DNA from: an uncultured Ruthenibacterium sp.
GTDB lineage: Bacteria > Bacillota > Clostridia > Oscillospirales > Ruminococcaceae
NCBI GenBank assembly: GCA_910587145.1
Contig: CAJUMH010000015.1
Coordinates: 1 to 62,961 of the forward strand
Direction: 5' to 3'
DNA: 62,961 nt
Below the pieces are notes generated by a model, which was not told the DNA's origin, did no database searches, and saw only the letters and a list, made by a program, of their open reading frames with translations. The translations under genes and the position numbers were made by a program. This document shows positions 24,040 to 33,078 of the stretch, in pieces (position 1 is the first letter of the stretch; every line of letters begins with the position of its first letter).

Positions 24040-27000
24040 ATGAATCGAACCGGCAAAAAAGGATGGTCCCTGCGGCGCGGCGCAAAAAGTGCCGTTTCAA
24101 AGGCACTTTCGTTGTTGCTTGCGCTTGCGGTGCTGTTGCCGCTGTGTGGCGTGGGGCCCATTTATGCCGCGTCGAACGGGGCGGACGCCGCAAACGCCCC
24201 TGCGGCCGGGCTTTTTGCGGCGAGGATGTCCGAAGTGCCGCCGACGGAAGAACCGCCGGCGGAAGAACCGCCGACGGAAGAACCGCCGACGGAAGAGCCC
24301 CCGACGGAAGAACCGCCGGCGGAAGAGCCCCCGGCGGAAGCGCCCCCGGCGGAAGAACCGCCGGCGGAAGCGCCCCCGGCGGAAGCGCCGCCGGCAGAGC
24401 AGCCCGCGCCCGAATGGTGCGAGCATCACACAGCCCATACAGAGGCGTGCGGTTATCTTGCGCCTTCTGGGGGTGCGCCCTGCGCCCATGTGCACGATGA
24501 CGCCTGCGGCTATGCGCAGGGCTCGCCGGGAACGCCCTGCGGCCACACCCAGCACGACGAAAGCTGCGGCTACGAGGCGCCCCTCGAGGGCGCGCCGTGC
24601 GGCTTTGTGTGCAGCCGGTGCGTTACAGGCTGGCAATGGCAGGAAAGCGAGGGCTTTCTTGTATGGAACGACGACGCGCAGCGCTGGGGGCTCAGCCTTC
24701 CCGGCGTGAGTGCCGCGAGCCCGCTGAGCAGGGACGCTCTGGCCGGCTGTTTGCCGCAGGCCGTTTTTGTCAGAACAGCCGCCTCGGCCGCAGAGAACGG
24801 CATGGACGCCGTGCCCCTGCACTGGGAACTGAGCGCCCTGCCCGAGACGATGACGGAGGGCGATTATCTTCTTACGGCGACGCTGCAGAGCGAAGCGTTT
24901 CGGCTGGCCGCGGGCGTTCCTGCGCCGGAAGTACTGCTGGAGCTGGGCGGCGGTGAGGCACTTGCCGGGACGACTAAGATGAAGTTTCTCAATCAGTGGA
25001 CGTTTGTTGATTCCGTAGCACAGGATAAGGATGGGGAGCAGCTATGGGGAACGCTTGATATTAACGATGCAAATACCAATAATGTTCCGCTTCCCTCTAA
25101 TTCCGTAACGGTACCGATTGCGAATTTAGCAGGCGGAAAGTCAAGAGACGAAGTGATTTCACAGATTATGGGAACCGTCCTGCCAAAAGGCATCCGGGGA
25201 TGGGTTTCTTCCGGCGGCACGACAGGAGAGATCCTTAGAGGAATGAATTTTTCCATCAATAACAAGTGTACGCAAACTGCGTATGCATGTGCCGCATCGG
25301 GATGGGCAAAGCCGAGTTATGCTGTCATTTGGGGCTCCATTGGGGTGAATTGGAGCACCGCAGATACAAGAACTCACTTTTTTCCCAATGACCAAATTGT
25401 TTTTACTGCTTCTGTTCCAACTTCTACAGATGCGGGTGGAACCACCTATGCGCTTTATGTAAACTCCAATCGCATGGAAGACCATCTCCCCGGTGGGAAT
25501 AAGGATACTCAAACACGGCCCGATCTTCTCTGCTTCACCGTCACCCTGGAGGATATGGAACAACACATCGTCGCTCCCGCCAGCCCGAAAGCGACTGTGA
25601 ATCTGTTCGACTATTGGGTAAGCGTAAAAACGCCCGCCGCTGATACCGGCGGCGACCTTATCCTCAAAAACGATTGGCATTATCATGAATTAGACGGTAC
25701 CGGCGATCAATTGGCGAATTCCGCATCGCTCTATGCAAATGAGGACGCGTGGTATCAGGGCATCAACCAGGGGCATCTTCTGCTGTTTGGCGACGGCATG
25801 ATCCACGCGGGCCTTTGGAATAAGGGCGCGGGCGAAAACTGCCGCTACGGCAAAAACTATGCCGGTATGGAGCAGATCGTACAGCCGGTTTTGGACGCAA
25901 ACGGCTACCCCGCCCTCAATCTGGCGCTGGCCCGCAAAATTTTAAACGATGTGCCGCAGGATCAGCCGAACAGCCGCGACCATCGTTTGATCAAGGATTA
26001 CGCGCTCACAGGCGATCATGACGGCAAACCCCATTCCCCGGCCACCCCTGACCACTTTGCCTACAGCTCCAATGACATCCAAAACCTCAGCAACACGCTC
26101 ATCAGCCTGTGGAAAAGCGGTAACGGCGTCGATCCCGACACCCCCATCGAAGCGTGCACTGAATCGCTGCAATACCTGTTCGATCCCGCGGCCAACACCC
26201 CGAACCGAGAAGATTACGAAAACGTTACCGGCCTGTTCCAGCTGGACGAAGACGGCTATTATTTCTACAACATGCGCGAGAATTTCGCCGAATTCGATCC
26301 GGTACAGAACCGCTTTGTTTTGTACGACGCGCCGGCCGCGCTGCGCACCGACGGCAAGGCGGGCCTTGGCAACTTTTTCCCCTTCAACAAAGCGGAGGAG
26401 GTGTTCGATTCCGTCGGCGCGAACGGAAAGCTCGGCAGCTCGGTTCCCTGCTCGAACAATGCGATGAACCATCACCTCGGCATGACAGTGGAGGTGGATT
26501 TTCTGCAGCCCAACAATGGCCAGATCGAAGCGGGCGGCATCCTGAAGCCCATGACGTTTGAATTTTCCGGGGATGACGACGTCTGGATCTTCATCGACGG
26601 CGTGCTGGTACTGGATCTGGGCGGCATCCACAGCGAGCTGTACGGCACCATTGATTTCCATACGGGAAACGTATATGTCGGCCGTGCCTTCGGCGTGCCC
26701 GGCATTCCGGAGGTTCCCTCCGCCCCGGACATCTGCGTTACCCAAACCACGCTGCGCAGTCTGTTTGATGAGGCCGGCGAGGCGGGGCGCACACAGTGGA
26801 AGGGCGAAACGTTCTCCAGCGGCACCTCGCACACGCTGAAAATGTTTTATCTCGAACGCGGCAATTACGATTCCAGCCTTGCGCTGCGCTTTAACCTGCA
26901 AACGCCGGTTTACGAGATGGTGCGCAAGGTCGACCAGAACGGCGATCCCGTCAGGGGCGTGGAGTTCGAGCTGTACGAGGCCTCGGATACGCTGGGAGGC

Positions 27001-29304
27001 GGGCCGGTGACGGCCGGAACGCCCGGCGCGATTGAATGCCTTTATACCGACGAGCCCACACATGGCGGAAAGCCCTTTTATGTTGTACAAACCGGCTCGG
27101 TTCCGCTGCTTGCCCTCTCCACGGGAGAGGGCGGCTATGCCCAGTTTACAGAACCGGACGGCAGCTTCTTCAATTTCCCCGATCTGGGCGAGCGATATTA
27201 TATTTTAAAAGAGGCTAAAACGCCCCAGGGTTACCGCAGCCCCCCGGTGGATGTGGTGCTGCACTACTCTGCTCAAAGTGCCGCCCTCTCGGTGGCCAAC
27301 CGCTGGACGACGGGCGCGCACGCCAACTCGATGGCACATATCCAGAGCACGGGCGGCGTCCGCTATCTGGCGGGCAGCGCCGCGCCCTCAAATATCAACG
27401 AGATATTGAAAAACGGCCTTGTGGTGGCGGTTCCGCTGCTGTATAAAGAATCGGAGCAAAGCTGGATTACGCTCTACGGCAGCAACCTCGGCGGCTTTCA
27501 ATCCACGGGGACCGAGGGGCAGGGCGACAATCTTCTGCGCGCCGTTTTAATGCAGGCGGCGGAGGCGGACAACGCCAATTGGTATTTTAATTGGGACGCC
27601 GACAACAGCCGCCTGAACGGTGTGCTCAGCGATATGCCCGGCCTTTCCGGCCGGTATCTGGGCAGCACGGCGGATATGCGCATTGCCTACGCAGTTCTTA
27701 CGCAGGAGGCCCTTGCGCGGCTGGGCATCTCCGCCGCGGGCACAGACGCTGCCGTACGCTATGCCGCGCTTTGCGCAGCGATGCAAAGCGCCTCTGTGCA
27801 GGATACGCTCGCCGCGCTTGCCGGTGTGCCCGGAGGCTTTTTGCGGCTTGATCCGAACTGTTTTAGCCGCACCTTCCGCTCGGTGGTGGATGTTCCGAAC
27901 GAACGGCGGGAGCTGCAGATCTGGAAGGTGGATCAGGATGGGCGCGGCGTGAACGGCGCGGTTTTTGGCCTGTACCGGAACGCTGAATGCACCGATGCGG
28001 TAACACAGGGCACGACCGCCACTGTGGAGGGCCGGGACGGCGTGCTCATCTTTGGCCCGAGCCCGAACGGCACGGGCTACGCCGAAATGAAATGGGCGAA
28101 TGCCATCGACGGCAACGCGTACTACCTTAAAGAGCTCGGCGCGCCTGCGGGCCATACCGTCAACGATACCGTAATCCCTGTTTACGTGGGCTATTATTCC
28201 ATCTATGCCGACGCGGGCCGCGAGAACGACGGTGTGCGGGTGCTGGCCGGGGCGGGCCGCCTTACGCAGACCATGATCCAGTACGCGCTCGACAACGAGG
28301 TGGATATCACGCTGCGCGACATCATCGCCTATATGCAAACGCAGCCCAGCGGCGGCTTTTCGCTGACAGGGTGGCAGAACGCCTGTCTTTCGGGCGCGGG
28401 CGAGGGCGTGCGGCGCAGCATGGATCTGCACCACGGCCTGAATGCCGGCAGCAGCGGTAACGGCTATTACGGCCTGCACGATGTGGACGGCGGAACGCTC
28501 TTTCAGCCGTTTTTCTCCACCGATACGGGCTTTGTGCGCGCGCAGATCCAGCAAAACTATCCGGCGCTGGACGGCTCTGTGCCGAAATATATCGACGCCA
28601 AAACCGACGCCAACAAGGACGACCTCGGCGACACCGACCTTACCAATCTGTTCAGCCTGCGGAACATCGTTGTGGTGACGGATCCCACCGTGCAGTCCAC
28701 CGGGCGGGGAATGCTCACCGTTCGCAAGCAGCTTGCCGGCGAGGGCCTTGCCGCGGAGGATCTTACCGAGCTGTTCCCGTTCCGCATTGAGCTGATTGGC
28801 CCGAACGGCGAGCCGCTCAACGACCAGACCTTCGATTATTACTCCTTCTACGGCGACGATAAGGTGGGCCAGATCCGCAGCGGCGAAACGCTGCTGCTGC
28901 ACCACGACGAAGCCGTCACCATTCTGGGCCTGCCCGAGGGTGCGCGCTACGCCGTCACCGAGACGGCCGCCGGCGGATGGATCGTCCGGCCCGATTCCGG
29001 CACGGTAAGCGGCGAAATTGCGGCCGGGCAGGCATCTCTCGCCGAGTTCATCAACAGCCGCCGCCCCGTGGAGAACAACGATCCAAACGCGCCGGGCGGG
29101 CCGGACGCACAGGGTGATCCGGCCGGGCCGGACGGCCGCCAACCCGGCGCCGCGCCGGACACCGGCGATATCGCCGAGCCATGGGCTCCGCTGGCGGCAT
29201 GTTCGCTGCTGGCCTTTACCGCGCTCGGTCTGCCGTGCAAAATAGGCTTTAAAGGCCGCTGTAAAGCGTGGTTAGCGCGGCTGCAGCAAAAAAGGCTTTC
29301 CTAA
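24040..29304 (+). CDS. giant fibro-slime / SpaA-fold surface protein
   Basis: The protein of about 1,754 residues starts with a signal peptide (ALSLLLALAVLLPLCGVG, cleavage near IYA). A stalk of about 57 residues built from PPTEEPPAEE repeats follows, then Cys/His repeats (HTEACGYLAP, HDDACGY, HDESCGY) probably binding metal. Around residues 700-960 lies a fibro-slime/PA14-like domain (FEFSGDDDVWIFIDGVLVLD, then LGGIH). After it come SpaA-type folds (VDQNGDPVRGVEFELYEA; VDQDGRGVNGAVFGLYRN) and a C-terminal PDTGD, membrane span and basic tail resembling a sortase signal. An adhesin or pilin-like role is inferred. Positions 24970-25560 are AT-richer than the rest. Confidence 0.88.
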   Translation: MNRTGKKGWSLRRGAKSAVSKALSLLLALAVLLPLCGVGPIYAASNGADAANAPAAGLFAARMSEVPPTEEPPAEEPPTEEPPTEEPPTEEPPAEEPPAEAPPAEEPPAEAPPAEAPPAEQPAPEWCEHHTAHTEACGYLAPSGGAPCAHVHDDACGYAQGSPGTPCGHTQHDESCGYEAPLEGAPCGFVCSRCVTGWQWQESEGFLVWNDDAQRWGLSLPGVSAASPLSRDALAGCLPQAVFVRTAASAAENGMDAVPLHWELSALPETMTEGDYLLTATLQSEAFRLAAGVPAPEVLLELGGGEALAGTTKMKFLNQWTFVDSVAQDKDGEQLWGTLDINDANTNNVPLPSNSVTVPIANLAGGKSRDEVISQIMGTVLPKGIRGWVSSGGTTGEILRGMNFSINNKCTQTAYACAASGWAKPSYAVIWGSIGVNWSTADTRTHFFPNDQIVFTASVPTSTDAGGTTYALYVNSNRMEDHLPGGNKDTQTRPDLLCFTVTLEDMEQHIVAPASPKATVNLFDYWVSVKTPAADTGGDLILKNDWHYHELDGTGDQLANSASLYANEDAWYQGINQGHLLLFGDGMIHAGLWNKGAGENCRYGKNYAGMEQIVQPVLDANGYPALNLALARKILNDVPQDQPNSRDHRLIKDYALTGDHDGKPHSPATPDHFAYSSNDIQNLSNTLISLWKSGNGVDPDTPIEACTESLQYLFDPAANTPNREDYENVTGLFQLDEDGYYFYNMRENFAEFDPVQNRFVLYDAPAALRTDGKAGLGNFFPFNKAEEVFDSVGANGKLGSSVPCSNNAMNHHLGMTVEVDFLQPNNGQIEAGGILKPMTFEFSGDDDVWIFIDGVLVLDLGGIHSELYGTIDFHTGNVYVGRAFGVPGIPEVPSAPDICVTQTTLRSLFDEAGEAGRTQWKGETFSSGTSHTLKMFYLERGNYDSSLALRFNLQTPVYEMVRKVDQNGDPVRGVEFELYEASDTLGGGPVTAGTPGAIECLYTDEPTHGGKPFYVVQTGSVPLLALSTGEGGYAQFTEPDGSFFNFPDLGERYYILKEAKTPQGYRSPPVDVVLHYSAQSAALSVANRWTTGAHANSMAHIQSTGGVRYLAGSAAPSNINEILKNGLVVAVPLLYKESEQSWITLYGSNLGGFQSTGTEGQGDNLLRAVLMQAAEADNANWYFNWDADNSRLNGVLSDMPGLSGRYLGSTADMRIAYAVLTQEALARLGISAAGTDAAVRYAALCAAMQSASVQDTLAALAGVPGGFLRLDPNCFSRTFRSVVDVPNERRELQIWKVDQDGRGVNGAVFGLYRNAECTDAVTQGTTATVEGRDGVLIFGPSPNGTGYAEMKWANAIDGNAYYLKELGAPAGHTVNDTVIPVYVGYYSIYADAGRENDGVRVLAGAGRLTQTMIQYALDNEVDITLRDIIAYMQTQPSGGFSLTGWQNACLSGAGEGVRRSMDLHHGLNAGSSGNGYYGLHDVDGGTLFQPFFSTDTGFVRAQIQQNYPALDGSVPKYIDAKTDANKDDLGDTDLTNLFSLRNIVVVTDPTVQSTGRGMLTVRKQLAGEGLAAEDLTELFPFRIELIGPNGEPLNDQTFDYYSFYGDDKVGQIRSGETLLLHHDEAVTILGLPEGARYAVTETAAGGWIVRPDSGTVSGEIAAGQASLAEFINSRRPVENNDPNAPGGPDAQGDPAGPDGRQPGAAPDTGDIAEPWAPLAACSLLAFTALGLPCKIGFKGRCKAWLARLQQKRLS

Positions 29305-29306
29305 AA

Positions 29307-29350
29307 GCGCAGCCGGGCCAAGGCGCCTCTGCACCTTGGCCCGGCTGCGC
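29307..29350 (+). terminator. terminator between surface protein and hydrolase
   Basis: A perfect 17-base stem (29307-29323 with 29334-29350; core AGCCGGGCCAAGG) is followed by TATATTTTT. It serves the surface-protein gene and, less well, the convergent hydrolase gene. Confidence 0.9.
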
Positions 29351-29378
29351 TATATTTTTGTGGGGCAGGAGCAATGCA

Positions 29379-30362
29379 TTAGGCGTTGTTTTCGGCAATT
29401 ACCTTTTGCAAAAAAGCGTCTACGGCGGCTCCCCACTTTTCGGGCTCTTCTTTGATGGGAGAATGGGCCGAATCCTCAAACCAAACCCATTCCTTATAGG
29501 GGCACTGCAGCTTATCAAACCATCCGCGGGCCAGCTCGAAAGGCGTGTTGTAATCGTGGCGGCCGGTCGTCATCAAAACGGGCATATCCAGAGCCGGAAT
29601 GGAGGCGTCATAATCCCGCGCCACCACCTGAGGCCACATTACATCGCTTAGGTACAGCGCGCCCTGTATATAGCCGGGCACATCTGTAAGGCGGTAGCCC
29701 TCCATTTTCAGCAGGGGGATCAGCAAAGAGGAAACCAGCCCGCCGCGCTCCTTGTAATCGGCGCCGCCATAGCGGGTAAGGCAATCGCGCTGGGTGCGCA
29801 TGGCCTTTGCCGAGGGGTATACGCCGTTCTTCGGCCCGTTGCCCCGCAGCTTTTGCACAGCTTTTTGATCGTGCCGCCGGGCTGCCTCCCGCAGGCAGAA
29901 TTCATACGAGATGCGCTCGTTTTCGGCGCCGTTCACCACCTGCCCCTGAGCGATATACGCCAGAAGATGCTCCGGATAACGCTGGGCCAGAGGCGCGCCG
30001 ATCACGGTGCCCCAGGAATGGCAGGCGATGATAATTTTTTCCTGCCGGAATTTCTGGCAGAGGTATTCGATCAATGCTTTGGCATCCTGAATATATTCTT
30101 CCACATCGGGCGTTTTTGCCTTGATCGCTTTGCAATAGCTTTTGCCGCTGCCGCGCTGATCCCAAAGCACCATGGTATATCGGGCGGCCAATGCGGATTG
30201 ATAATGCATCACCCAGTGCCTGTCGCATACGCCGGGGCCGCCGTGCAAAAACAGGATCACAGGGTTTTGCGCACTGCACGAGCGAACGCGGATGTTCTGC
30301 CGGCTGCCGTTCAGGGTCACCCATTCTTCATAGTCTAAGGGGCACGCACTTTTTTCTTTCAT
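29379..30362 (-). CDS. alpha/beta hydrolase, proline-iminopeptidase-like
   Basis: The 327-residue cytoplasmic enzyme shows the oxyanion motif FLHGGPG, WDQRGSGKS, the nucleophile elbow ACHSWGTVIG (Ser with Cys replacing the usual first Gly), the acid in TTGRHDYNTP and His in FEDSAHSP. These are features of the S33 peptidase / hydrolase group. Substrate is not predictable. The start at 30362 follows GAAGGAGGACTTTTTC; the upstream extension would run through a repeat array and is rejected. Confidence 0.88.
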   Translation of the reverse strand: MKEKSACPLDYEEWVTLNGSRQNIRVRSCSAQNPVILFLHGGPGVCDRHWVMHYQSALAARYTMVLWDQRGSGKSYCKAIKAKTPDVEEYIQDAKALIEYLCQKFRQEKIIIACHSWGTVIGAPLAQRYPEHLLAYIAQGQVVNGAENERISYEFCLREAARRHDQKAVQKLRGNGPKNGVYPSAKAMRTQRDCLTRYGGADYKERGGLVSSLLIPLLKMEGYRLTDVPGYIQGALYLSDVMWPQVVARDYDASIPALDMPVLMTTGRHDYNTPFELARGWFDKLQCPYKEWVWFEDSAHSPIKEEPEKWGAAVDAFLQKVIAENNA

Positions 30363-30448
30363 GAAAAAGTCCTCCTTCGGTATATTCCCGATGCCGATCG
30401 GAACGAACAGGATTTCCTGAAAAGTATACCATACGCATCCAAACAGCG

Positions 30449-30547
30449 CAAGTTGCCGGGGCGGGCACGCAAACTGCCGGGGCGGGCACGCAAACTGCCG
30501 GGGCGGCACGCAAACTGCCGGGGCGGCACGCAAACTGCCGGGGCGGC
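30449..30547. repeat. 20/21-bp tandem repeat, about 5 copies
   Basis: The unit TGCCGGGGCGGCACGCAAAC is repeated about five times upstream of the hydrolase. The first two copies have an extra G (GGGCGGGCACGC), so the period changes from 21 to 20 bases. No gene is supported here. Confidence 0.85.
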
Positions 30548-30604
30548 CGCTCCGTTTTTATGGGGGAAGCGCGCCCGATCGTTTTTTCTTCCCCGCCCGC
30601 GGCG

Positions 30605-30901
30605 CTACAGCGCTCGCCGTTTTGCCGCATAGAACGCCGCCGTGCACAGAACCTCGTATTTATAGGCGTAGTAGGTTCTGCGGCCGATGTGCAGGCTTTG
30701 CATCGTCTCCGGGTCGGAGCAGCCGTTAAAATAGTGCAGGGACAGCAGCTCCAGCTTTTCGGGTTCGCCGTTTTCCCTGTATTCTGCCAGAGTATCGTCA
30801 ATGGCTTCCCGCCAGCGCCGCAGCATGCGGCTCTGTTTATCCTGCAGCGCCGGATACCGGCGCAGCATCATCTCGGTTTCGCAAAGTGTTTCTTTTCGCA
30901 T
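30605..30901 (-). CDS. ArpU/RinA-like phage late transcription activator
   Basis: The 98-residue protein begins MRKETLCETEMMLRRYPALQ and has a sigma-region-4-like helix-turn-helix near the C-terminus (YFNGCSDPETMQSLHIGRRT then YYAYKYE). That layout matches the ArpU/RinA group, which switches on late phage operons. The start follows GGGAGGGAGGAAACGG. Its likely target is the weak terminase promoter at 5382. It shares the leftward transcript from the divergent repressor region. Confidence 0.75.
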   Translation of the reverse strand: MRKETLCETEMMLRRYPALQDKQSRMLRRWREAIDDTLAEYRENGEPEKLELLSLHYFNGCSDPETMQSLHIGRRTYYAYKYEVLCTAAFYAAKRRAL

Positions 30902-31029
30902 CAAACCGTTTCCTCCCTCCCGGCCGGTGGGCTCCGGCTGTCTCAAAAGCCAGGGCAGGCCTTTCGGCGCAGGCGACCGCGCGCAGCGGCTGCGGTGCGT
31001 CTGCTTCTCATTCATGCCGCGGCACCGTT

Positions 31030-31326
31030 TCAGCGCAGGCGGTCGCGCATCGCGATATAGCGCCCGTAGCTGACAACGCTGCGCCCCTCGGCGCGGCGCA
31101 ATGCGTTGAATTGCGCCAGCTCTTGCAATACGGCGTCCAGACTGAGCTTGTGCGCCGGGCCGGGGTTCAAAACAGACCGTTGGCGCTGCACAGCCTGGCG
31201 CTGCTCTTGCAGCTGCAGGCGCCGGGTGCCGTATGCCTGCCGCTGACAGCTTGGACAATATTTTGGATGCCGGCCCTTGCCGGTGTGCGAAAAGCTTTTT
31301 TTGCAATGCTGACAAATGATCTCCAT
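31030..31326 (-). CDS. zinc-ribbon phage-type protein
   Basis: The 98-residue protein starts MEIICQHCKKSFSHTGKGRH and continues YCPSCQRQ, giving two CxxC pairs. A long basic helix (LQLQEQRQAVQRQRSVLNPG) follows. The family is unknown; it may bind nucleic acid. The start follows GAAGGAGG with a long 12-base spacer. It is the first leftward gene from the switch region. Confidence 0.7.
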   Translation of the reverse strand: MEIICQHCKKSFSHTGKGRHPKYCPSCQRQAYGTRRLQLQEQRQAVQRQRSVLNPGPAHKLSLDAVLQELAQFNALRRAEGRSVVSYGRYIAMRDRLR

Positions 31327-31362
31327 GCTTTTTGGATGCCTCCTTCAAAAAGTACTATAAGT

Positions 31363-31374
31363 GCACCTTTGCGC
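31363..31374 (-). promoter_or_regulatory. operator copy in weak leftward promoter
   Basis: GCACCTTTGCGC is a variant of the GCACT-N2-TT-N-GTG sites to the right. On the minus strand it falls in the spacer between TTTATT and TATAGT (-10), a weak promoter for the gene at 31326. This mirrors the operator in the spacer of the repressor promoter. Confidence 0.45.
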
Positions 31375-31467
31375 AAAATAAAAGGCAGGCCGCCCGCTTG
31401 GAACCGGATGAAATGATGGCAGGAACGCGCTCTGTTCTCTGCGCTGTGGAAACTGCGATCTTATTAT

Positions 31468-31480
31468 GCACTCTTCGTGC
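31468..31480. promoter_or_regulatory. operator GCAC-TCTTC-GTGC
   Basis: A perfect four-base inverted repeat with a five-base spacer, one of three copies matching GCACTNTTNGTG in this switch region (others at 31528-31539 and 31561-31572). Confidence 0.55.
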
Positions 31481-31502
31481 TTTTTTGTCAAGCGTTTCCA
31501 GC

Positions 31503-31517
31503 GTACAATTTATGTAC
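31503..31517. promoter_or_regulatory. palindrome GTACA-N5-TGTAC
   Basis: A perfect inverted repeat between the first and second operators. It may be a site for a second regulator, such as one of the leftward gene products. Confidence 0.4.
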
Positions 31518-31550
31518 AAATCCATGCGCACTTTTTGTGTATTATAACAC

Positions 31551-31579
31551 TTGAAATAGTGCACTGTTTGTGGTATAAT
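31551..31579 (+). promoter_or_regulatory. S24 repressor promoter with embedded operator
   Basis: TTGAAA (31551-31556), a 17-base spacer and TATAAT (31574-31579) make a strong sigma-A promoter. The operator GCACTGTTTGTG (31561-31572) lies inside the spacer and another copy (GCACTTTTTGTG, 31528-31539) lies just upstream, so autoregulation is expected. A structured leader of about 200 bases (stem TCGCCAAAG/CTTTGGCGA near 31598) precedes the gene. Confidence 0.75.
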
Positions 31580-31792
31580 AACCTCAAAGCTTATCGCCAA
31601 AGCCGTTCACCTTTGGCGATAGCGCGGGGCTTTGCCGCCCCGCTCAAGGCTGACGCCTTTGCTTTGAGAACATTGAACCATGCAACACCGCTCGCCCCGC
31701 TCGCTTGTGTTGTTGAGGCCGCTGCGCGGCGGTGCCATGGCAGAAGAACCCCGCCGGAACAGAACCACCTTACGAGAAAGAAGGATGAGAGA

Positions 31793-32431
31793 ATGGCAAG
31801 ATTCAACGAGCGTCTTCGTTCCCTGCGGGAGGGGAAAGGGCTCACACAGCAGCAGCTGGCCGACAAGTTGGAGCTTTCAAAAAGCAGCGTTAATATGTAC
31901 GAGCGCGGAGAGCGCGAGCCGGGGTTTGAAACGCTGGAGGCGATTGCCGGTATTTTCAATGTGGATATGAATTATCTGTACGGCAAATCAAATGTGCGCA
32001 ATTCGCTGCATGCGTCGGACGAAGGCGTGCCGATGGGCTGCCGTGAGCTGCCGGAAATGATGGTCTTGCCCATTGTGGGCCACATTGCCTGCGGCGAGCC
32101 GATCACCGCCGAGGAAAACGTTGAGGGCGAGGCCGCCGTGCCGGCGGCGTGGCGTGCGTCCTTCTGCCTAATCTGCGAGGGTGACAGTATGGTGCCGCGC
32201 ATCCAAAACGGCGATCTTGTGGCCATTCGCAAGCAGGAAATGGTGGAAAACGGAGAGATTGCCGCCGTGCGCATCGACGGCGAGGCAACGCTGAAGCATG
32301 TGTATCTGTATCCGAACTATATCGAGCTGCGGCCGGAAAACCCCGCCTATGAATCCATCATCAAAATGCGCGAGGAAATGAACGAGGTGCACATCGAGGG
32401 CAAAGCCATCGGCCTGTGCCGGGGGCTGTAA
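31793..32431 (+). CDS. S24-family (CI/LexA-like) phage repressor
   Basis: The 212-residue protein has an N-terminal XRE helix-turn-helix (LTQQQLADKLELSKSSVNMY, residues 18-37) and a C-terminal S24 peptidase domain. The cleavage site is probably Cys-Gly in GHIACGEP, the catalytic Ser is in CEGDSMVPRIQNGD, and the Lys is in VRIDGEATLKHVY. RecA-stimulated self-cleavage would give SOS induction. It is divergent from the ArpU-like module, and its operators recur before the terminase operon at 5388. Confidence 0.9.
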   Translation: MARFNERLRSLREGKGLTQQQLADKLELSKSSVNMYERGEREPGFETLEAIAGIFNVDMNYLYGKSNVRNSLHASDEGVPMGCRELPEMMVLPIVGHIACGEPITAEENVEGEAAVPAAWRASFCLICEGDSMVPRIQNGDLVAIRKQEMVENGEIAAVRIDGEATLKHVYLYPNYIELRPENPAYESIIKMREEMNEVHIEGKAIGLCRGL

Positions 32432-32527
32432 AAGCCGAAACCGGCGCGCGCCGCTCTTCCGCGCCATGCCGCCGCGTCCCCGGGCTTCAAGGATAACCTG
32501 AATTCCCGGAGGGAGCGGCACATTTAG

Positions 32528-32794
32528 ATGGTTCTGGGCTCCGACAGACCTGCGGCGGAGCTTACAATGCAAACGCCTGCGGACCCGTATTTCGCCTTGG
32601 GCAGTACGACGGGGCTTGCGCCAAGCGTGATCGAGGACTTTGCCGAGAGCGCAAGGGCCCTGATCCGCAGCATGTGTAACGTGCCGAGACAACACGATAC
32701 CGCGCAATTGGAATCGCAACAGGCTGTAGATCAAGCAATGCTGAATATCCTTGGCGATGCGATGAGGCCCCATTTAGTATGCCTGTCGCATTGA
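32528..32794 (+). CDS. possible small hypothetical protein
   Basis: An 88-residue frame begins MVLGSDRPAAELTMQTPADP and has a helical middle (IEDFAESARALIRSMCNVPR). I recognise no family. The nearest ribosome-binding site (GGAGGGAG) is about 15 bases away, longer than usual. It could be a remnant or not a gene at all. The rest of 32432-32896 holds no supported feature. Confidence 0.25.
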   Translation: MVLGSDRPAAELTMQTPADPYFALGSTTGLAPSVIEDFAESARALIRSMCNVPRQHDTAQLESQQAVDQAMLNILGDAMRPHLVCLSH

Positions 32795-32896
32795 CGGTGC
32801 GCGGCGCGACAAACCTCTGCGATCCCAATAGCCGCCATGTTTCCTATTATGGTGCTGTTGGCAAAGGCGGCGCTTCCGACTTAAGCGATGCTCTGG

Positions 32897-32957
32897 TATA
32901 ATAAAGCGGACAGACAAAAGCACCGTCTCAGAATTTCTCTAAGACGGTGCTTTTGTC
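32897..32957 (+). promoter_or_regulatory. -10-like element firing into a 16-bp hairpin
   Basis: TATAAT at 32897-32902 is followed at about the expected start point by a perfect 16-base stem (GACAAAAGCACCGTCT, 32913-32928, with 32942-32957). The -35 match (TTCCGA, 32874) is poor. This may be a small RNA that ends at the tmRNA terminator, or simply a bidirectional terminator. Confidence 0.35.
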
Positions 32958-33042
32958 CGCATCAGAGTAAACACTTTACGGCAAAGCCGCCGCTGAAAAA
33001 ATGAGTGTCCGTCCAATGCCTGTTTGGCGGAGCGGAAAGAAC

Positions 33043-33071
33043 AAAATCCGAACCCAACGGGTTCGGATTTT
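33043..33071 (-). terminator. tmRNA terminator
   Basis: AAAATCCGAACCC and GGGTTCGGATTTT form a 13-base stem with a three-base loop directly after the tmRNA 3' end, with T-runs on both strands. Confidence 0.85.
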
Positions 33072-33078
33072 GCCTGTC

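Noticed and set aside
24130..24160. Lipobox in the giant surface protein (LPLCG)
   Set aside because: The residues before Cys do not fit a lipobox, and a normal signal-peptidase I site follows.
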